Shown here: piece by piece, positions 10,385 through 21,075 of the stretch
How positions within the stretch are numbered: position 1 is the first letter of the stretch
Layout: every line of letters starts with the position of its first letter
From: Shinisaurus crocodilurus
Taxonomy: Eukaryota > Chordata > Lepidosauria > Squamata > Shinisauridae
NCBI GenBank assembly: GCA_021292165.1
Contig: CM037883.1
Coordinates: forward strand, 8,757,434 to 8,821,433
DNA: 64,000 nucleotides
Direction of reading: 5' to 3'
Made by a program: the position numbers and the translations under genes
The notes under the pieces: model-generated
Seen by the model: only the letters and a program-made list of their open reading frames with translations
What the model was told of the DNA's origin: nothing
The model's database searches: none

Positions 10385-10534
10385 CATGGAGATGCAGCTT
10401 AGCCCAAGCTTGAGACCAAAAGCAAATCTACACACCCAGAAGTAACAACAGCATCAGCATCAGCATCAGCATCAGCATCATCAATAACACATGGTATAGC
10501 CCTTTTGGGGTGCCCCATTTCAAAATGGTACACC
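10385..10534. repeat. Direct repeat copy A flanking a palindromic MITE
   Basis: CATGGAGATGCAGCTTAGCC begins a block that recurs exactly 400 bp downstream (10785). It includes a (GCATCA)n array at 10450-10484 that copy B lacks. Both copies contain ACACATGGTATA and CCATTTCAAAA. Confidence 0.8.
10450..10484. repeat. (CAGCAT)n hexanucleotide array
   Basis: About five CAGCAT units followed by CATCA. Confidence 0.9.
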
Positions 10535-10542
10535 ACAAAAGG

Positions 10543-10769
10543 CAGGGGAGGCTGGTGACTCCTATTTTGGTGGGGCTCCTTTTCTATTGCAAGTTTTGAA
10601 GGTTTTATTTGGAGCTTCATAGGAGCTCTCCATGGTGCCAAACTTCACCCCAAAATAGGTTCACCACCATGGAGCACCATGGATAGCTCCAGTGAAGCTC
10701 CAATTAAAAACTGAAAAATCTGCAATGGAAAAGGAACCCCACCGAAATAGGAGTCACCAGCCTCCCCTG
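10543..10769. mobile_element. Palindromic hAT-like MITE, 227 bp
   Basis: Terminal inverted repeats of about 100 nt, opening CAGGGGAGGCTGGTGACTCC, are mirrored at the right end (GGAGTCACCAGCCTCCCCTG). The CAGGGG...CCCCTG termini and an imperfect 8-bp flanking repeat (ACAAAAGG/CCAAAATG, 6 of 8) suggest the hAT superfamily. The centre carries nested CCATGGTG motifs. No coding capacity. Confidence 0.75.
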
Positions 10770-10784
10770 CCAAAATGCCCGTTC

Positions 10785-10903
10785 CATGGAGATGCAGCTT
10801 AGCCCAAGCTTGAGAACAAAAGTGAATCTACAAATCCAGAAGAAAGAACAACAACACATGGTATAACCCTTTTTGGATTGCACCATTTCAAAAGGCAGGT
10901 GGG
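10785..10903. repeat. Direct repeat copy B
   Basis: Second copy of the block at 10385 (about 85-90 percent alike by eye), lacking the CAGCAT array. It lies just beyond the palindromic MITE. Confidence 0.8.
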
Positions 10904-11469
10904 GAAAATTATGTTTGAATGCACATATAAAACCTCCCTGATGACCGACAAAGAACCAGGGTCAGGAACCTGCTGAGACCAAAGCACTGGCAGGGGATCC
11001 ATTGACAAGTGGTCCAAACCACTATGCTGTTCCCCCTTCCTCCTCCCTGTTGCTACCTATTTGCTGAAACAACGGCAGTGAGAGGTGTGGAGATTCCCTG
11101 AGGGAGGGTAGACTCTACACTAAAGAGATCTCCTCCCCCTGCATCCAGCACAAGATAGACAGGTTGGAAGATCCTTCCAGAAGAGCAGCAAACCCTTTCT
11201 ATTATGTTTGACTTTTTGCCAGCTAGTGTCAAGCTATTATAGATTTTGGAGATATTATATATTTATATATCATTCTGGGCACATGTTGCATTTTAATTGT
11301 AACTTTCTCTAAGCTCTAGAGTTGGAGGAGGACAGATATTTTAAGAAACACGTGCACAAAAACAACTTGTATTGAATGAACTTGAAATTTCACGCCTACT
11401 GAAACGGAAACACTGTGGAATCCCCGTAAGGCTTAAACAGAATGGAATTCCCGCTATCACACACCCCTA
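10904..11469. other. Unassigned intergenic DNA
   Basis: No family recognised. The stretch includes GAACCAGGGTCAGGAACCTG and an AT-rich tail, with no convincing ends or coding frame. Confidence 0.4.
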
Positions 11470-11640
11470 CGTGAGAACAGCCCTGCTATCCAGTGTTCTG
11501 TTCCCACAGTGGCCAACCAGATGTGTGTAGGAAGCCCACAAACAGGATATGAGCTCAATAGTACCCCCCAGCTCATGTTCCCAACTAGCTGATACCCAGG
11601 GGCAGGGGGGCATCCAGAGGCAAACTTCTAAGTTTAAATA
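11470..11640 (-). repeat. Sauropsid interspersed repeat, degenerate copy
   Basis: GTGTTCTGTTCCCACAGTGG, CCAACCAG and AACAGGATATGAGCTCAATA match the central part of the family at 1301 and 20403. Head and tail are lost. Confidence 0.6.
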
Positions 11641-11983
11641 AGTGAACTCTCCCCTCATTTGCTAGGTTGTTACTAGCAACATTACCCCCCCCCCCCAGTT
11701 GCTCAGACAATAGTAAGAAGCAACCGTGTTGAACCATGAGCACATTTGAGAATTTGAGAAATTATCTTGGGCACCACCCCAAAAGTGCCGCAATGGGAGG
11801 CATGGCAAAGTAGCCTGTCCAAAAGACCGTGCCTCTAAGATGGGTTCTGAGCCCCAACACACTAAACAACTCATTTTCAGCATCAACAAAAATGATTTCA
11901 CAGCAATCCCAGTTGCTGGCAAGAAAATAAAAATAAAAATAATTAATCAAGAAAAATAACTAAGAAAAAATAATTAAAATTAT

Positions 11984-12066
11984 GGGGGTAGGGCACTCTT
12001 GTGGGCCCCAAGAAAGATGTCCAGGGGCACACTGGTGCCCATAGACACCATGTGGCCTACCCCTGG
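11984..12066 (-). mobile_element. hAT-type element end
   Basis: On the minus strand it starts CAGGGGTAGGCCACATGG, then repeats ..GGCACCAGTGTGCCC.., as in a squamate hAT family with CAGGGGT ends. Only one end is recognisable. Confidence 0.5.
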
Positions 12067-12078
12067 TTTGGGGAGTGT

Positions 12079-13734
12079 CTTCTGAGCCATTCTGGCCTAT
12101 TGGTGCAAGGAAACTTCTTTGCTGGGTGTGGCTGATCTCCCCACAGTTAGAGCTGGCTGGTGGCATGCAGTCTGAATCTCTGTTTGACATCCTGTAGGCC
12201 ATCAGGTCAAAACCTTCTATGGCCTTGGGACCCAACAATCAAAGGCTGTGATACCATGCAAAGTCACTTTCCCAGCAAGCAGGTTCTTTTGAGAATTGCA
12301 GGCTTCTTCGATGTATTACAGACAAATATATGCAGCAACCGTCTTCTCCCTGATCTAGTTCCTAGACACAATTTCTATTTGTGTACTGTTCTGTGTGAAA
12401 TAATATGTGCCAATGGCTACGAGGGAAAAAAGGGTTGGAATTACTCTTTGAAATGTATTTAAAGCCAGAAAACCACAATAGTTCCTTCTCTATGTGAGCT
12501 ATTCTTTATATATCACCAAGAGGAAAATAAAAAAAGTAAATGGATTAGCAGCATGAATAACACGGCATTCTTTTTGGTTCTTAGATTCTATTATGACCTA
12601 AGAATCAAGGGGGGGTATACATCATGTCCCCCACCTCCAAGGGAAAGAAAAAAAGATACCACAGAATCAAGTTATCCTCTCATTATTGTCCCAAATAAGA
12701 GGAAATAGCATAAAATATGTGCAGCCTGCTTTCAGTTCTTCCGCTGTCAGCACTTGTTACTAACACCCTGAGCCATAAGCCACTGTTGTTCTTTCCTCAG
12801 TCAGTTGCTGAGTGCCTGAATGAACAATATTTTCCATTCAGTTTATTTTGTGTGTGTATGTGTGTGTGTGTGTGTGTGTTGGGAGGTGGTGAGGGACTCA
12901 GAAACTTCCTGCAAACAGCCTTATCTGCCAGTGAGCCATCAAGGGAGGCTGAGTGAATCAAGTTAATGGGTGGTTGCTATGCCTGCCCCAAATATGATGG
13001 AGGGAAGGAAAATGTGTTTGTCTGCTGGCAGTTGCTCTGCATTAGTATAAATGCATGGGCCCTGGTTGATGTGGAATGCCCAGACTTCAGGACCCAAGCC
13101 AATGATGAGGCAGTCCAGATGTGGATGCATATCCAGATGTGTACAAGGATTTCCCATGACCAAAAATGGTGCTAGAAAGCCTCATCAGATGTTAACAGCT
13201 TAGTAAAATGAAAACAATCTTTGGTATCAAAAAAGACAACAGCATAGGTGCCACAAGAACCTCCAAAAGGAGAGAGATTCAAAGGTGCAGTGCCACAACT
13301 GGGGATGTGTGGATGAGCAAAACTTGAGCTCACTAAAGTTCTTGGAATTCCATCTTGAAGTTCGTGCTGAGTCAAGTCTGTATCTGATTGTGAACCTTTC
13401 CCCCTCGCATGAAATTCCACATTGGTTTCAATGGGGAGGGAATTAATGGCCCTGGTTCTGGAACCCCTCAGGGAAGCAGAGGGGTTTTGAATGCAGCGGA
13501 TCCTAGGTTGCATCTAGCCAACCTTAGAATGCCCCCAGAATGCCCTGTTTCAGGGCCTATCACCAATGGATTGGAAACACCACCAGCTGTAGATCTAATA
13601 CTATGGAGTTTCCTGAAGTATGCCAGGGGGTGGAAGGGTAGATCTGCTCTCCCTGTGAACATACCTCTTCTTCAACAGTTCTGCCCAATCCTTACCCTCT
13701 CTAGCCAGCAGTTCTAGTGGTTAAGATTCCTCTC
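12079..13734. other. Unassigned intergenic DNA with one (TG)n tract
   Basis: A TG microsatellite lies at 12848-12880. Otherwise no repeat family, protein homology or RNA gene is recognisable. Several 60-110 codon frames on both strands are unsupported. Confidence 0.4.
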
Positions 13735-14104
13735 TTAATTTCTCACAAGAAATGTGAGCATGCCCCATTCAAAGTCACGAGCATGAGCATGTGTCCGTTC
13801 ATTTTTTTTGTAAACACATTGTAGAACATATGCTTGTATTTGTCTCGTTCCCAATTCCCAGTTTGATTTGTGGAAATTTGCTAATTCCCTCGGTAGACTA
13901 AGTCAGCCCTGCTTTTGTCTATGGAGGAAATTTAACCAAATTTTGGGAGCTATGCGCATATCTCCTGTTTGATCACTTTGTGCAAATTTCCTATTTGTGC
14001 AAAATGAGCAGCAATTGCAAATGTGAAAGGGAATTGGGCATGAAATGAGCAGCGAGATGATGTTTGGAGAATCCTAGCGATATCACTCATTCACCCATCT
14101 CTAA
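13735..14104 (-). mobile_element. hAT-like non-autonomous element, family B copy 1
   Basis: The right end reads CTCATTCACCCATCTCTA. In reverse complement it opens TAGAGATGGGTGAATGAG, followed by CCAAACATCATCTCGC, TTTGCACAAA words and AAAGCAGGGCTGA. The same order occurs in a plus-oriented relative at 46071. The left boundary is uncertain. Confidence 0.6.
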
Positions 14105-14224
14105 TAGAGCTTGCATGAATCGGTGAGGAGAAGGACTAACAGACAAGGGAGTGGGGAAAAATACAATTTGCATGCGCAAAGAAGGAAATAAGAGCCGAGA
14201 CACAGAATGAAGGTGTAAATTAGG

Positions 14225-14940
14225 GCCACATTAGTTGATTCGAAGATCTGGGAAGGGACAAGTGCTAGCTAAACCAGCCCTTGGCCAGTATACCCTTAAA
14301 TGGGCGAAGCATCCCAATCCGAGGAGTGGCGCTGTAACTCGCCACTCCCCAATTTTACACCATGCGGTGTCAGAAGGCCTCCTCCATGTCACCTCCTCAC
14401 GGGGCTGTGAAATGCCATGCAGGTGAGAGGAATTGGCCTCAAAGGCAGACCCTATCTCCCCCAGCTGAGCCATGAAACCAGGCTCAGGGAAGCCTCATCA
14501 GGTATCGCCAGTCACCTGAAAAGGTGCTGTGGGATGATCACCAAACCTCACCCCACTGCCTAAACCCGCACTTATCGCCAATGTGACCGAATTAGGGAAA
14601 CTACACAAAACAAAAAAGCACTCAACCCAAGAACACAGTGCAGAGTAGGCAAAACACGCATACCACCACCAGGCCAATCAGCAATGGTGAGCCAAAATTC
14701 CTACTCGGCCCCGTCAACCGGCGACCGGAAATCCCACACTGTGAATTGGGAGGGAGGGGGAAGCTGCTTTCCAGAAAAGAGGCAGAGGGTGGCGCGACGC
14801 TGCCTAATAAAGGCCTCCGTCACTCCTCCCCCCACCTTGAGCCCATAGGTGGTTTCAAGATAAAACAGCTTCGCCTCTCATTCCTCCACGAGCGCAAATA
14901 GTCCTTCCACCAACAGCTACGCGTTGGTGGGGGAAGGGTA
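14225..14940. other. CpG-rich orphan block, possible retroelement 5' region or LTR
   Basis: Markedly richer in GC and CpG than its surroundings (ACCGGCGACCGGAAAT, GGCGCGACGCTGCC). It includes a CCTAATAAAGG box, an AGATAAAACAG box and, at the right edge (14903-14938), a CCTTCCACCAAC...GTTGGTGG hairpin. No open frame with homology, and no TG...CA ends or target duplication found. It could be a LINE 5' UTR, an LTR or a young DNA element; I cannot decide. Confidence 0.35.
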
Positions 14941-15082
14941 TTCCCCATGCTTCAATTTAGAGAATTAAATTTCTTCTTCCAGTACATCACACACCTGTGG
15001 TTTCTTCATAGAAGCAAAAATTATAAATGCACTTCCATCCTCACTTAACTAGCAACTGGGAAAATGGATCAGAACAGGATGC

Positions 15083-15175
15083 CCATCAGCTTCAGCCAGC
15101 GTGGCCAATGGTGAAGGATGATGGGAATTGTAGTCAAGCAATGTATGGTATGGAGGACCATAGGTTCCACACCCG
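15083..15175. mobile_element. hAT-type MITE fragment (AACTCCCATCATCC family)
   Basis: CAGCTTCAGCCAGCGTGG, CCAATGGTGAAGGATGATGG and GAATTGTAGTCAAGCA follow the consensus of a very common lizard hairpin MITE. Other pieces lie at 24811, 26378, 42475 and 60181. Confidence 0.65.
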
Positions 15176-15754
15176 TATTCTAAGCAACAGGAACACCAAC
15201 AAATGGAAAGTATTTCCCAGTTTGAAACAGAAAACCATTTTAGGGCGACATTTTATTTCGGCTAGCGTTCTGCTTCAGGAGAACTCTGGTTTTAATAGAG
15301 GCTCCCAAGCAGCCAGGACTCACGAAATGACAGACTGAATCTCTCTGCAAATATGTATTTAATATATGTCATAGCACTGACCTGTTGAGGAACTCAAGGC
15401 TGTACATCTTAACTTCACCACTTGCTATTATCGGCTATTTCCAGACCTCAACCTTTGCAGCTCATTTTGAAATGTTCCTCCTGACCAAAAAAAAAAAAAA
15501 GGAGGGGGAGGGAAGAGCCAAGGAAATCCAAATAGCAATGAACAATCCTTCTTCCAAATGTCAGGTAAGTGAATATCCAGCAAAAAAGAAGAAGAATGAG
15601 AACGGTGTGTGTGTGTGGGGGGGGATGCATACTATCCAGCAAAAATGTGTTTTTTTTTCAGGGAGAACAAAATGGGGATTGACGATCTGCCAAGTCCAAT
15701 TCTGCTGAGCTCCTCTTTGTTCCCATTGTATGCTGGTTCTATGGATGTATGTAT
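15176..15754. other. Unassigned DNA with short A and GT tracts
   Basis: Contains an A14-A15 run near 15487, a GTGTGTGTG/G8 tract near 15605-15624 and a T9 run near 15650. No gene or known repeat. Confidence 0.4.
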
Positions 15755-15960
15755 TTATTTTTCATAATTGGCTCCACCCAAACTGTACACATTTTGTATG
15801 CACCCACCCATTAACTAAAGCATGTTTGCATGAAACGATGAAATGTACACATTTCCCTTCGCACACTTTTCAAATGTACACTTTTAATGAGAGACGCTTT
15901 TCTTGTTCCACGGAATGCGTCGCAAGTCTGGAAGTGTATGGATGTCCAGGTCTGTGTCCT
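15755..15960. mobile_element. TGCAC/TGTACA-rich MITE remnant
   Basis: Repeated words GTACACATTTTG, GTACACATTTCCC and TTTCAAATGTACAC, as in the MITE-like members at 52974 and 57910. Ends not preserved. Confidence 0.35.
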
Positions 15961-17089
15961 TTTCCAGGTGCTGCAGATTGGGGGGGATTCCATGGTGGGG
16001 GGACTTGATGGGGTGGATGGATTTCTCACACAGCTTTAGACCAAAAATACCTCTCGGAGAAGCTCAGTCAGGCCACCTTATACATTATACAGCAGCCAAT
16101 CCAAGTTTCCTACCAAATGTAGATTCCAGAGGGCGCTCCAGCTCTCTTTGACAAGTGTGACAGAATGATAGACACATTTCCTAAACACTTTCCTATGTTA
16201 CATTTTAGTTGTACGGATTGACTTCAGGGGAATAAGAACCACAAGTATTTCTTTTTTTCCCACGCCTTGACAAAAGACATATGGGAAGTAAGTGCTCATA
16301 TCCTCACCAAATCTCTGATGATTAAACCGGTTATATATCACCTTTGAAATGCACACCATCATCTTAAGAATTAAGAATACAGTATCTGTGGTGTTAGGCC
16401 CTGTGTCCTTTCCCCTCCAGGCTAAAGTCTTATTGCCCCACATGGGTTCATGGAACTTTGACTGTCTTTAGGGCACTGAGTTGCTCTGGGTCCATTAGGT
16501 GTTGACAGATCAGCTGGATCCCATGGACTAGCAAAACATCACTTGTAGACTTCCGCTCCTCCTTCCCCTGCCTCTTTCTTTCTCTCCCCTCTCCCTGAGC
16601 TCTCCTCTTATCCTCTGTTTTGGCCTCCTCAGTCACTTTCCCATCTGCCTGCCCCCATGCAAGGCTGCCTCCTCACTTCCTGGTAAATACGAAGTCAGCT
16701 GCCACCCTCAGATGATGTCGCTTCAGTTCTCATTGCCATTGGCTTTGGCCAATGGATTCCACATTGGTGGTGAGGTGAATGGGGCCTGGGGGTTTCAGGG
16801 GGATGGCATGGATTTCATGGGGGCAATTTCACTGCCTGCTGGGCAGTGGTGGGGTAGAAACGTGTGTGTGTGTATGTGTGTTTGTGTTTGTTTTTCTTTA
16901 CTCTATGAGTGCCAATGAGGAACTCCTCTTAGTGTCTCGTAGCTGCCTTTCCCCCACATCCCAGAATATCCTGGATGCAGTGTCATTCCAGACCAGGGCA
17001 CTTTGGAGGGCAAAAAAATAATGACGGCTGTAAAAACTAAAATTTAAAAAATGACAAAAGCCTGGAATGATGCTGTGCTCAGGGCATTC
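15961..17089. other. Unassigned intergenic DNA
   Basis: No family recognised. It contains a GT-rich tract at 16862-16893. 16550-16680 is a pyrimidine-rich stretch (TCTCCCCTCTCCCTG) with no further features. Confidence 0.4.
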
Positions 17090-17114
17090 TCTCTCTCTCT
17101 CTGTGTGTGCACAT

Positions 17115-17145
<31 letters not shown>
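17090..17145. repeat. (CT)n(GT)n compound microsatellite
   Basis: A CT run followed by ACATAC and about 13 GT units. Confidence 0.95.
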
Positions 17146-17277
17146 GTGAATGACAGACACAATCTTATTGGCATTCTTCTTTATTTACCATACGTATTTA
17201 CAACATTTATACACTTTAACCAAAAATGTTTAACCATATGGAAAGAGAGAATATTTGAAGAGATGTTGATAGTTTAT

Positions 17278-17434
17278 TCCTTCTTCTTCTTCTTCTTCTT
17301 CTTCTTCTTCTTCTTCTTCTTCTTCTTCTTCTTCTTCTTCTTCTTCTTCTTCTTCTTCTTCTTCTTCTTCTTCTTCTTCTTCTTCTTCTTCTCCTTCCCC
17401 TTCCCCTTCCTCTTCCTCTTCTTCTTCTTCTCCA
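17278..17434. repeat. Long (TTC)n / polypyrimidine tract
   Basis: An uninterrupted run of about 37 TTC units (17281-17391), then CCTT/CCTCTT variants, giving about 155 nt of pure pyrimidine on the plus strand. The mirror-type homopurine-homopyrimidine composition can adopt triplex DNA. Apparent poly-Phe and poly-Arg open frames here are translation artefacts. Confidence 0.98.
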
Positions 17435-17797
17435 TCTCACAGGGCAATCAGTTTGAATAGTTTCTGTAATGGAGGGGAAGGGCTCTGTGAGAGTAGAGGG
17501 ATCCCAGTTCAAGCCACATGTTCTGAGAATGTTGGACTCAGCACTAGTGTAAAGCATGTGATCTATCACTGAACTTTGGTCCTTCTCTACAGAAAGATAG
17601 CTAGGTACATGATCGGCATCATAAAATCATCCTAACCTGCAAATGGATACTAAAGTTGCAAGGAGCTTGTACAAATACGAAGGGGAAGTGAAATCCAAGC
17701 AATATGGATTTTTTTGTGGTCAGGTGCATGAACATCTGAATAAATCCTGTTCACCTATTTATTTGAATGGTACAATTTTTATCACTCCCGACGGCAT

Positions 17798-18149
17798 TGT
17801 TCATGTTGTTCGAATGTCTGACTGCTGTCTCCCAAAGCAGTTACTTTATTCCCAACACAAGGATGGAAAGCGGAATATCGGTGGTCAGTATAACAGGTTT
17901 AAAGATGTTCTTAAGACTAATCTAAAAAAATGCAATATAAACATCAAAAACTGGGAAGCTCTGGCCCATGAACGATCTAACTGGAGGTTGGCCTTTCACA
18001 AAGGTTCCATGGACTTTGAAGAAGCCCGAGTGCAAGGTGAAAGGGAGAAACGTGCTAAGAGAAAAGCACGTCAAACGAATCCTTTACAGGACCATCTTCC
18101 ATCTGGTAACCTGTATCCTCACTGTGGGAAGCTGTGTGGATCTAGAATT
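17798..18149 (+). pseudogene. LINE ORF2 C-terminus with zinc finger (copy 2)
   Basis: Starts further upstream than copy 1. HVVRMSDCCLPKQLLYSQ precedes GKRNIGGQYNRFKDVLK, matching the RMxDxxLPK...GKR pattern before the basic region of such LINE proteins. The finger has lost its first cysteine (YPHC instead of CPHC), and sequence diverges from copy 1 immediately after TCTAGAATT, before the histidine pair. The open frame extends upstream to 17643, but that part shows no homology. Confidence 0.7.
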
Positions 18150-18975
18150 CTACCCCATTTGGGGAAAGTCGGAATTCAAATGAGGTTACAATGGAGATGA
18201 ATTTTTCCTTTTGTGCGGCTATGAATACAGTATGGAATCAGCACAATGGATTTGCAGTTAAAATGATGTGCCAAGCAGTTATTCCAATATTAGCTTTCAA
18301 AAAGCAGGATCCTTTGGTATACAGTAAGAAGCGTGCTTTGAAGTCCCATCAAAGCACATGCACTCCCACAAATACATCTCAAATGCATATTTCTGCTCAC
18401 AATGACAGTCACTCAAAATCTTCCAAGCTCCGCTAGTTTACGAAGCTATAACAGGGCAAGGGAACATGTAATCATCATATACTCCCCCCCCCCCCGAGCT
18501 TGCATTACCTAAAGGAAGATAATTGAGATGTATAAGCAGAACCATGTTACAGAACATGGCATTTTCCTTGTGTGTGTGCATAGCAATGGCCCTGGCACTT
18601 TTCAAGCATAAGGCAATTAGAATGAATGACAGAGAATGTGAGCCTCGTTTATCACTTTGCCCGTTTCATTGGCTACAGCACACATAAGACAAATTTAGAA
18701 CATAATGTGTGACAAAGACCTGGAAAAGCTGACACCAATTGCAAGCTATCAAAGCAAGAGTTGCACATAAGTGTCTTTTATATTAGGGGCAGGGGACTTT
18801 ACTAGGCCTTGGAAAAACCCTGATATACTGTATGTAACAGAATCCTATTGTCGTTTTAAATAAACAAGCAATTAAAATAGACATATCAAGCATATGCTGC
18901 TCTGTAGCCCTAGAAGACAACTCATTTTTTAAATGTGGTCCATATTGAGCAAAGGCTGGACATCCAATCCACACA
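18150..18975. other. Unassigned intergenic DNA
   Basis: A C-run lies at 18487-18495. Nothing else is recognisable; the plus-strand frame 18191-18436 has no family features. Confidence 0.4.
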
Positions 18976-19072
18976 AGAAGCTGTCTTAGACTGTATTAGC
19001 CTATTCATCTAGCCTATTATACTCGACTTGGAATGGCAGGGTCTCTCCAGGGTCTCAGGAAGAAATCTTTTA
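18976..19072 (-). mobile_element. tRNA-Ala-type SINE, 3' part
   Basis: Reverse complement contains TCCTGAGACCCTGGAGAG, AATAGGCTAGATGAATAGGC and AAGACAGCTTCTTG, the 3' half of the SINE whose heads are seen at 28664 and 36104. 5' truncated. Confidence 0.65.
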
Positions 19073-19134
19073 TGGGAGCTGGCCCTGTGATGCAGCAAGG
19101 TGAAGCAACCTGCTTCCTTCTGTCAGCATCATGA

Positions 19135-19280
19135 AGGGTGGTGCTGGTGCTGGGATAAGACAAGAATTGGTATCTGCATGGTGCAGCAAGACTTTTTAAG
19201 TTGCTGGATGTAGCAGGGCGGGAGGGGCTATTTAGGCTTCTCTGCAGGGAGCAAACTGTCTTGGGCTGGCACAGCTTTTA
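19135..19280. mobile_element. Diverged MITE related to 31573-31722
   Basis: AAGACAAGAATTGGTATCTG and GGAGCAAACTGTCTTGGGCT parallel AAGGCAGGAATTGGTGTTTA and GGCAGCAAAATATCTTGGGC in the better copy. Ends eroded. Confidence 0.4.
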
Positions 19281-19720
19281 TGTCACTTGCTACCTATCGT
19301 TTTTAAATGGTATTGAATCCGGCACCGTCCGCATGCAAATATGTGCTCCCCCACTGAGTTATGGCTCCTCCTCATCGACTTCGGGTAGCCACTTATGAAT
19401 TGCCAAAAAAAGAGGAAATGCATCTCCCCTCAAAAAAGAGAACCAAAGAGGACACTGATTTGTATACAATTTGAATATGCTCATTTCTATGTATAGATGC
19501 AAATTTAAGAATTATAAGTATAATTGAAATAGAAAAAAACAGTGCATATCACCACACTGTGGAAGACTTTGACCGGGGGTGGGGGCTGTGTGCCTTGCTT
19601 AGTCTGCTGTCCAGGTGCAGTTGAAGGGAAACCAAGGCACAGCTCTTCCTTCTGGTGGTTCTTTATCTTTACAACAGACTTGGTCTGGATGCCCATTCAA
19701 GTAGAGGACGTCTTCAAAAT

Positions 19721-20118
19721 TAGGGATGTGCGAAGATTTCGTTCAGGGTGTGGAAATCTGGTGGACTGGTGGGCTCGACCCCCCCTTAACTTTGTCTCAC
19801 TTACCTCTTCCCCAGCTCGATTTGCGTTCTCCTGAGTTGAGCCAGGAAGTGACTTCCAGGTTCCCGGCAGGCTGCTGTTTATGTAGAAAATGCCTTAAGA
19901 TATGCCCAAAGCTGCTGAAATTTGTGTAATTTGCACAAATTGCTGGCCACTTTTGATGTATCTTAAGGCATTTTCTATGTAAGAGGCCTGCTGGGAACCC
20001 AGAAGTCCGACGAGCGGTGCAGCATGATCCTACTTTTGGTCTTGTTCGGCAGGCACAGCGTGGTGTCCACTGAACCGGAGGTGGGTCAGGTCCTGGAGGA
20101 GTGCCCAGTCCACCCCTA
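19721..20118. mobile_element. Hairpin hAT element, 398 bp, perfect 8-bp target duplication
   Basis: Begins TAGGGATGTGCGAAG and ends CCACCCCTA. It is flanked on both sides by TTCAAAAT (19713-19720 and 20119-20126), the 8-bp duplication expected for hAT elements. Internally, a long inverted repeat (19855-20010) pairs ATGTAGAAAATGCCTTAAG with CTTAAGGCATTTTCTATGT, around a centre containing TTTGTGTAATTTGCACAAA. No coding capacity, so it must have been mobilised in trans. Relatives: 36592-36991 (opposite orientation) and a half copy at 56285. Confidence 0.88.
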
Positions 20119-20402
20119 TTCAAAATAGAGGACAGTTCCCTAGCAGCCCTTCAAATAGAGGGCTTCCTTCTGTAAAAGAGGACACATGGTCACCCTACAT
20201 TGCCTTTACCCACTGATGCATTCCCACATGCCCTTAGACACCTGTCAAGAGCTCTGTAAGCCTCCCTCCCTAGCATAAATAGGTTAGGAACCAGATAGGA
20301 AAACTTTGGAGGCTAGATTTGGCCCTGGGAGCCTCCACTTGCCTTTGTCTAGCCTATAGAAAGAGGGGAAATGGGGCATTCGAACAAAACAAAGATTAGC
20401 TG

Positions 20403-20732
20403 GAACATAAGAGCCATGCTGGATCAGACTAAGGGTCCATCTAGTCCAGCATTCTGTTCACACAGTGGCCAACCAGCTGCCCACGGGAAACCCACAAGCA
20501 GGACATGAGTACAACAGCACCCTCCCTGCCATGTTCCCCAGCAACTGGAGTACATAGGCATACTGCCTCTGGTACTGCAGGAAGCATATAGCCAATCAGG
20601 ACTAGTAGCCATTGATAGCCTTCTCCTCCATGAATTTGTCCTATCCCCTTTTACAGCCTTCCAAATTGGTGACCATCATCACAGGCATCTTGTGTGGAGT
20701 GAATTCCACAGCTTAACTATGTGCTGCGGAAG
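20403..20732 (-). repeat. Sauropsid interspersed repeat, best-preserved copy
   Basis: Runs from GAACATAAGAGCCATGCTGG through CTGTTCACACAGTGGCC, CTGCCTCTGGTACTGCAGG and CTCCTCCATGAATTTGTCC to TGTGGAGTGAATTCCACAGC, in the order of a repeat abundant in reptile genomes. A minus-strand frame here (WAAGWPLCEQNAGLDGP) is a familiar spurious reptile translation. Confidence 0.85.
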
Positions 20733-21075
20733 TCTCATTAATTTTGAAGATTGCTTTATCCTTTGACTCTCCCTTTTGATGGAATGCCACTGCAGGCAAG
20801 AACTCTCCTGTTATCTCTTTCGAAATAGATATTTACAGTCCCTTCCTAAAATGTCCCTCTTCTATACACATTTTAAAAATTAAAGCCTCATGGTTAGCGG
20901 GAAATATATTATCCTGTCAGCTGGCATGTTTGTGTTTGTTTGCCATTCTTTTCTTCCCCTTGCCCTGTGGGGTTTTCATTTCCTTGTAACTGACAACATA
21001 ACAAAATGAAAAATTAAAGATGTGGTTTAAGCCTAACATTAATGTTAGCAAAATGTACTAGATGTAAATGAAAAA

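Noticed and set aside
14225..14940. Confident LTR or Helitron call
   Set aside because: No paired LTR, no TG...CA ends, no TC...CTRR termini at the expected places; left as unresolved.
17107..17569. Long plus-strand poly-Phe and minus-strand poly-Arg open frames of 117 codons each
   Set aside because: They are translations of the (TTC)n tract and cannot be evidence of a gene.
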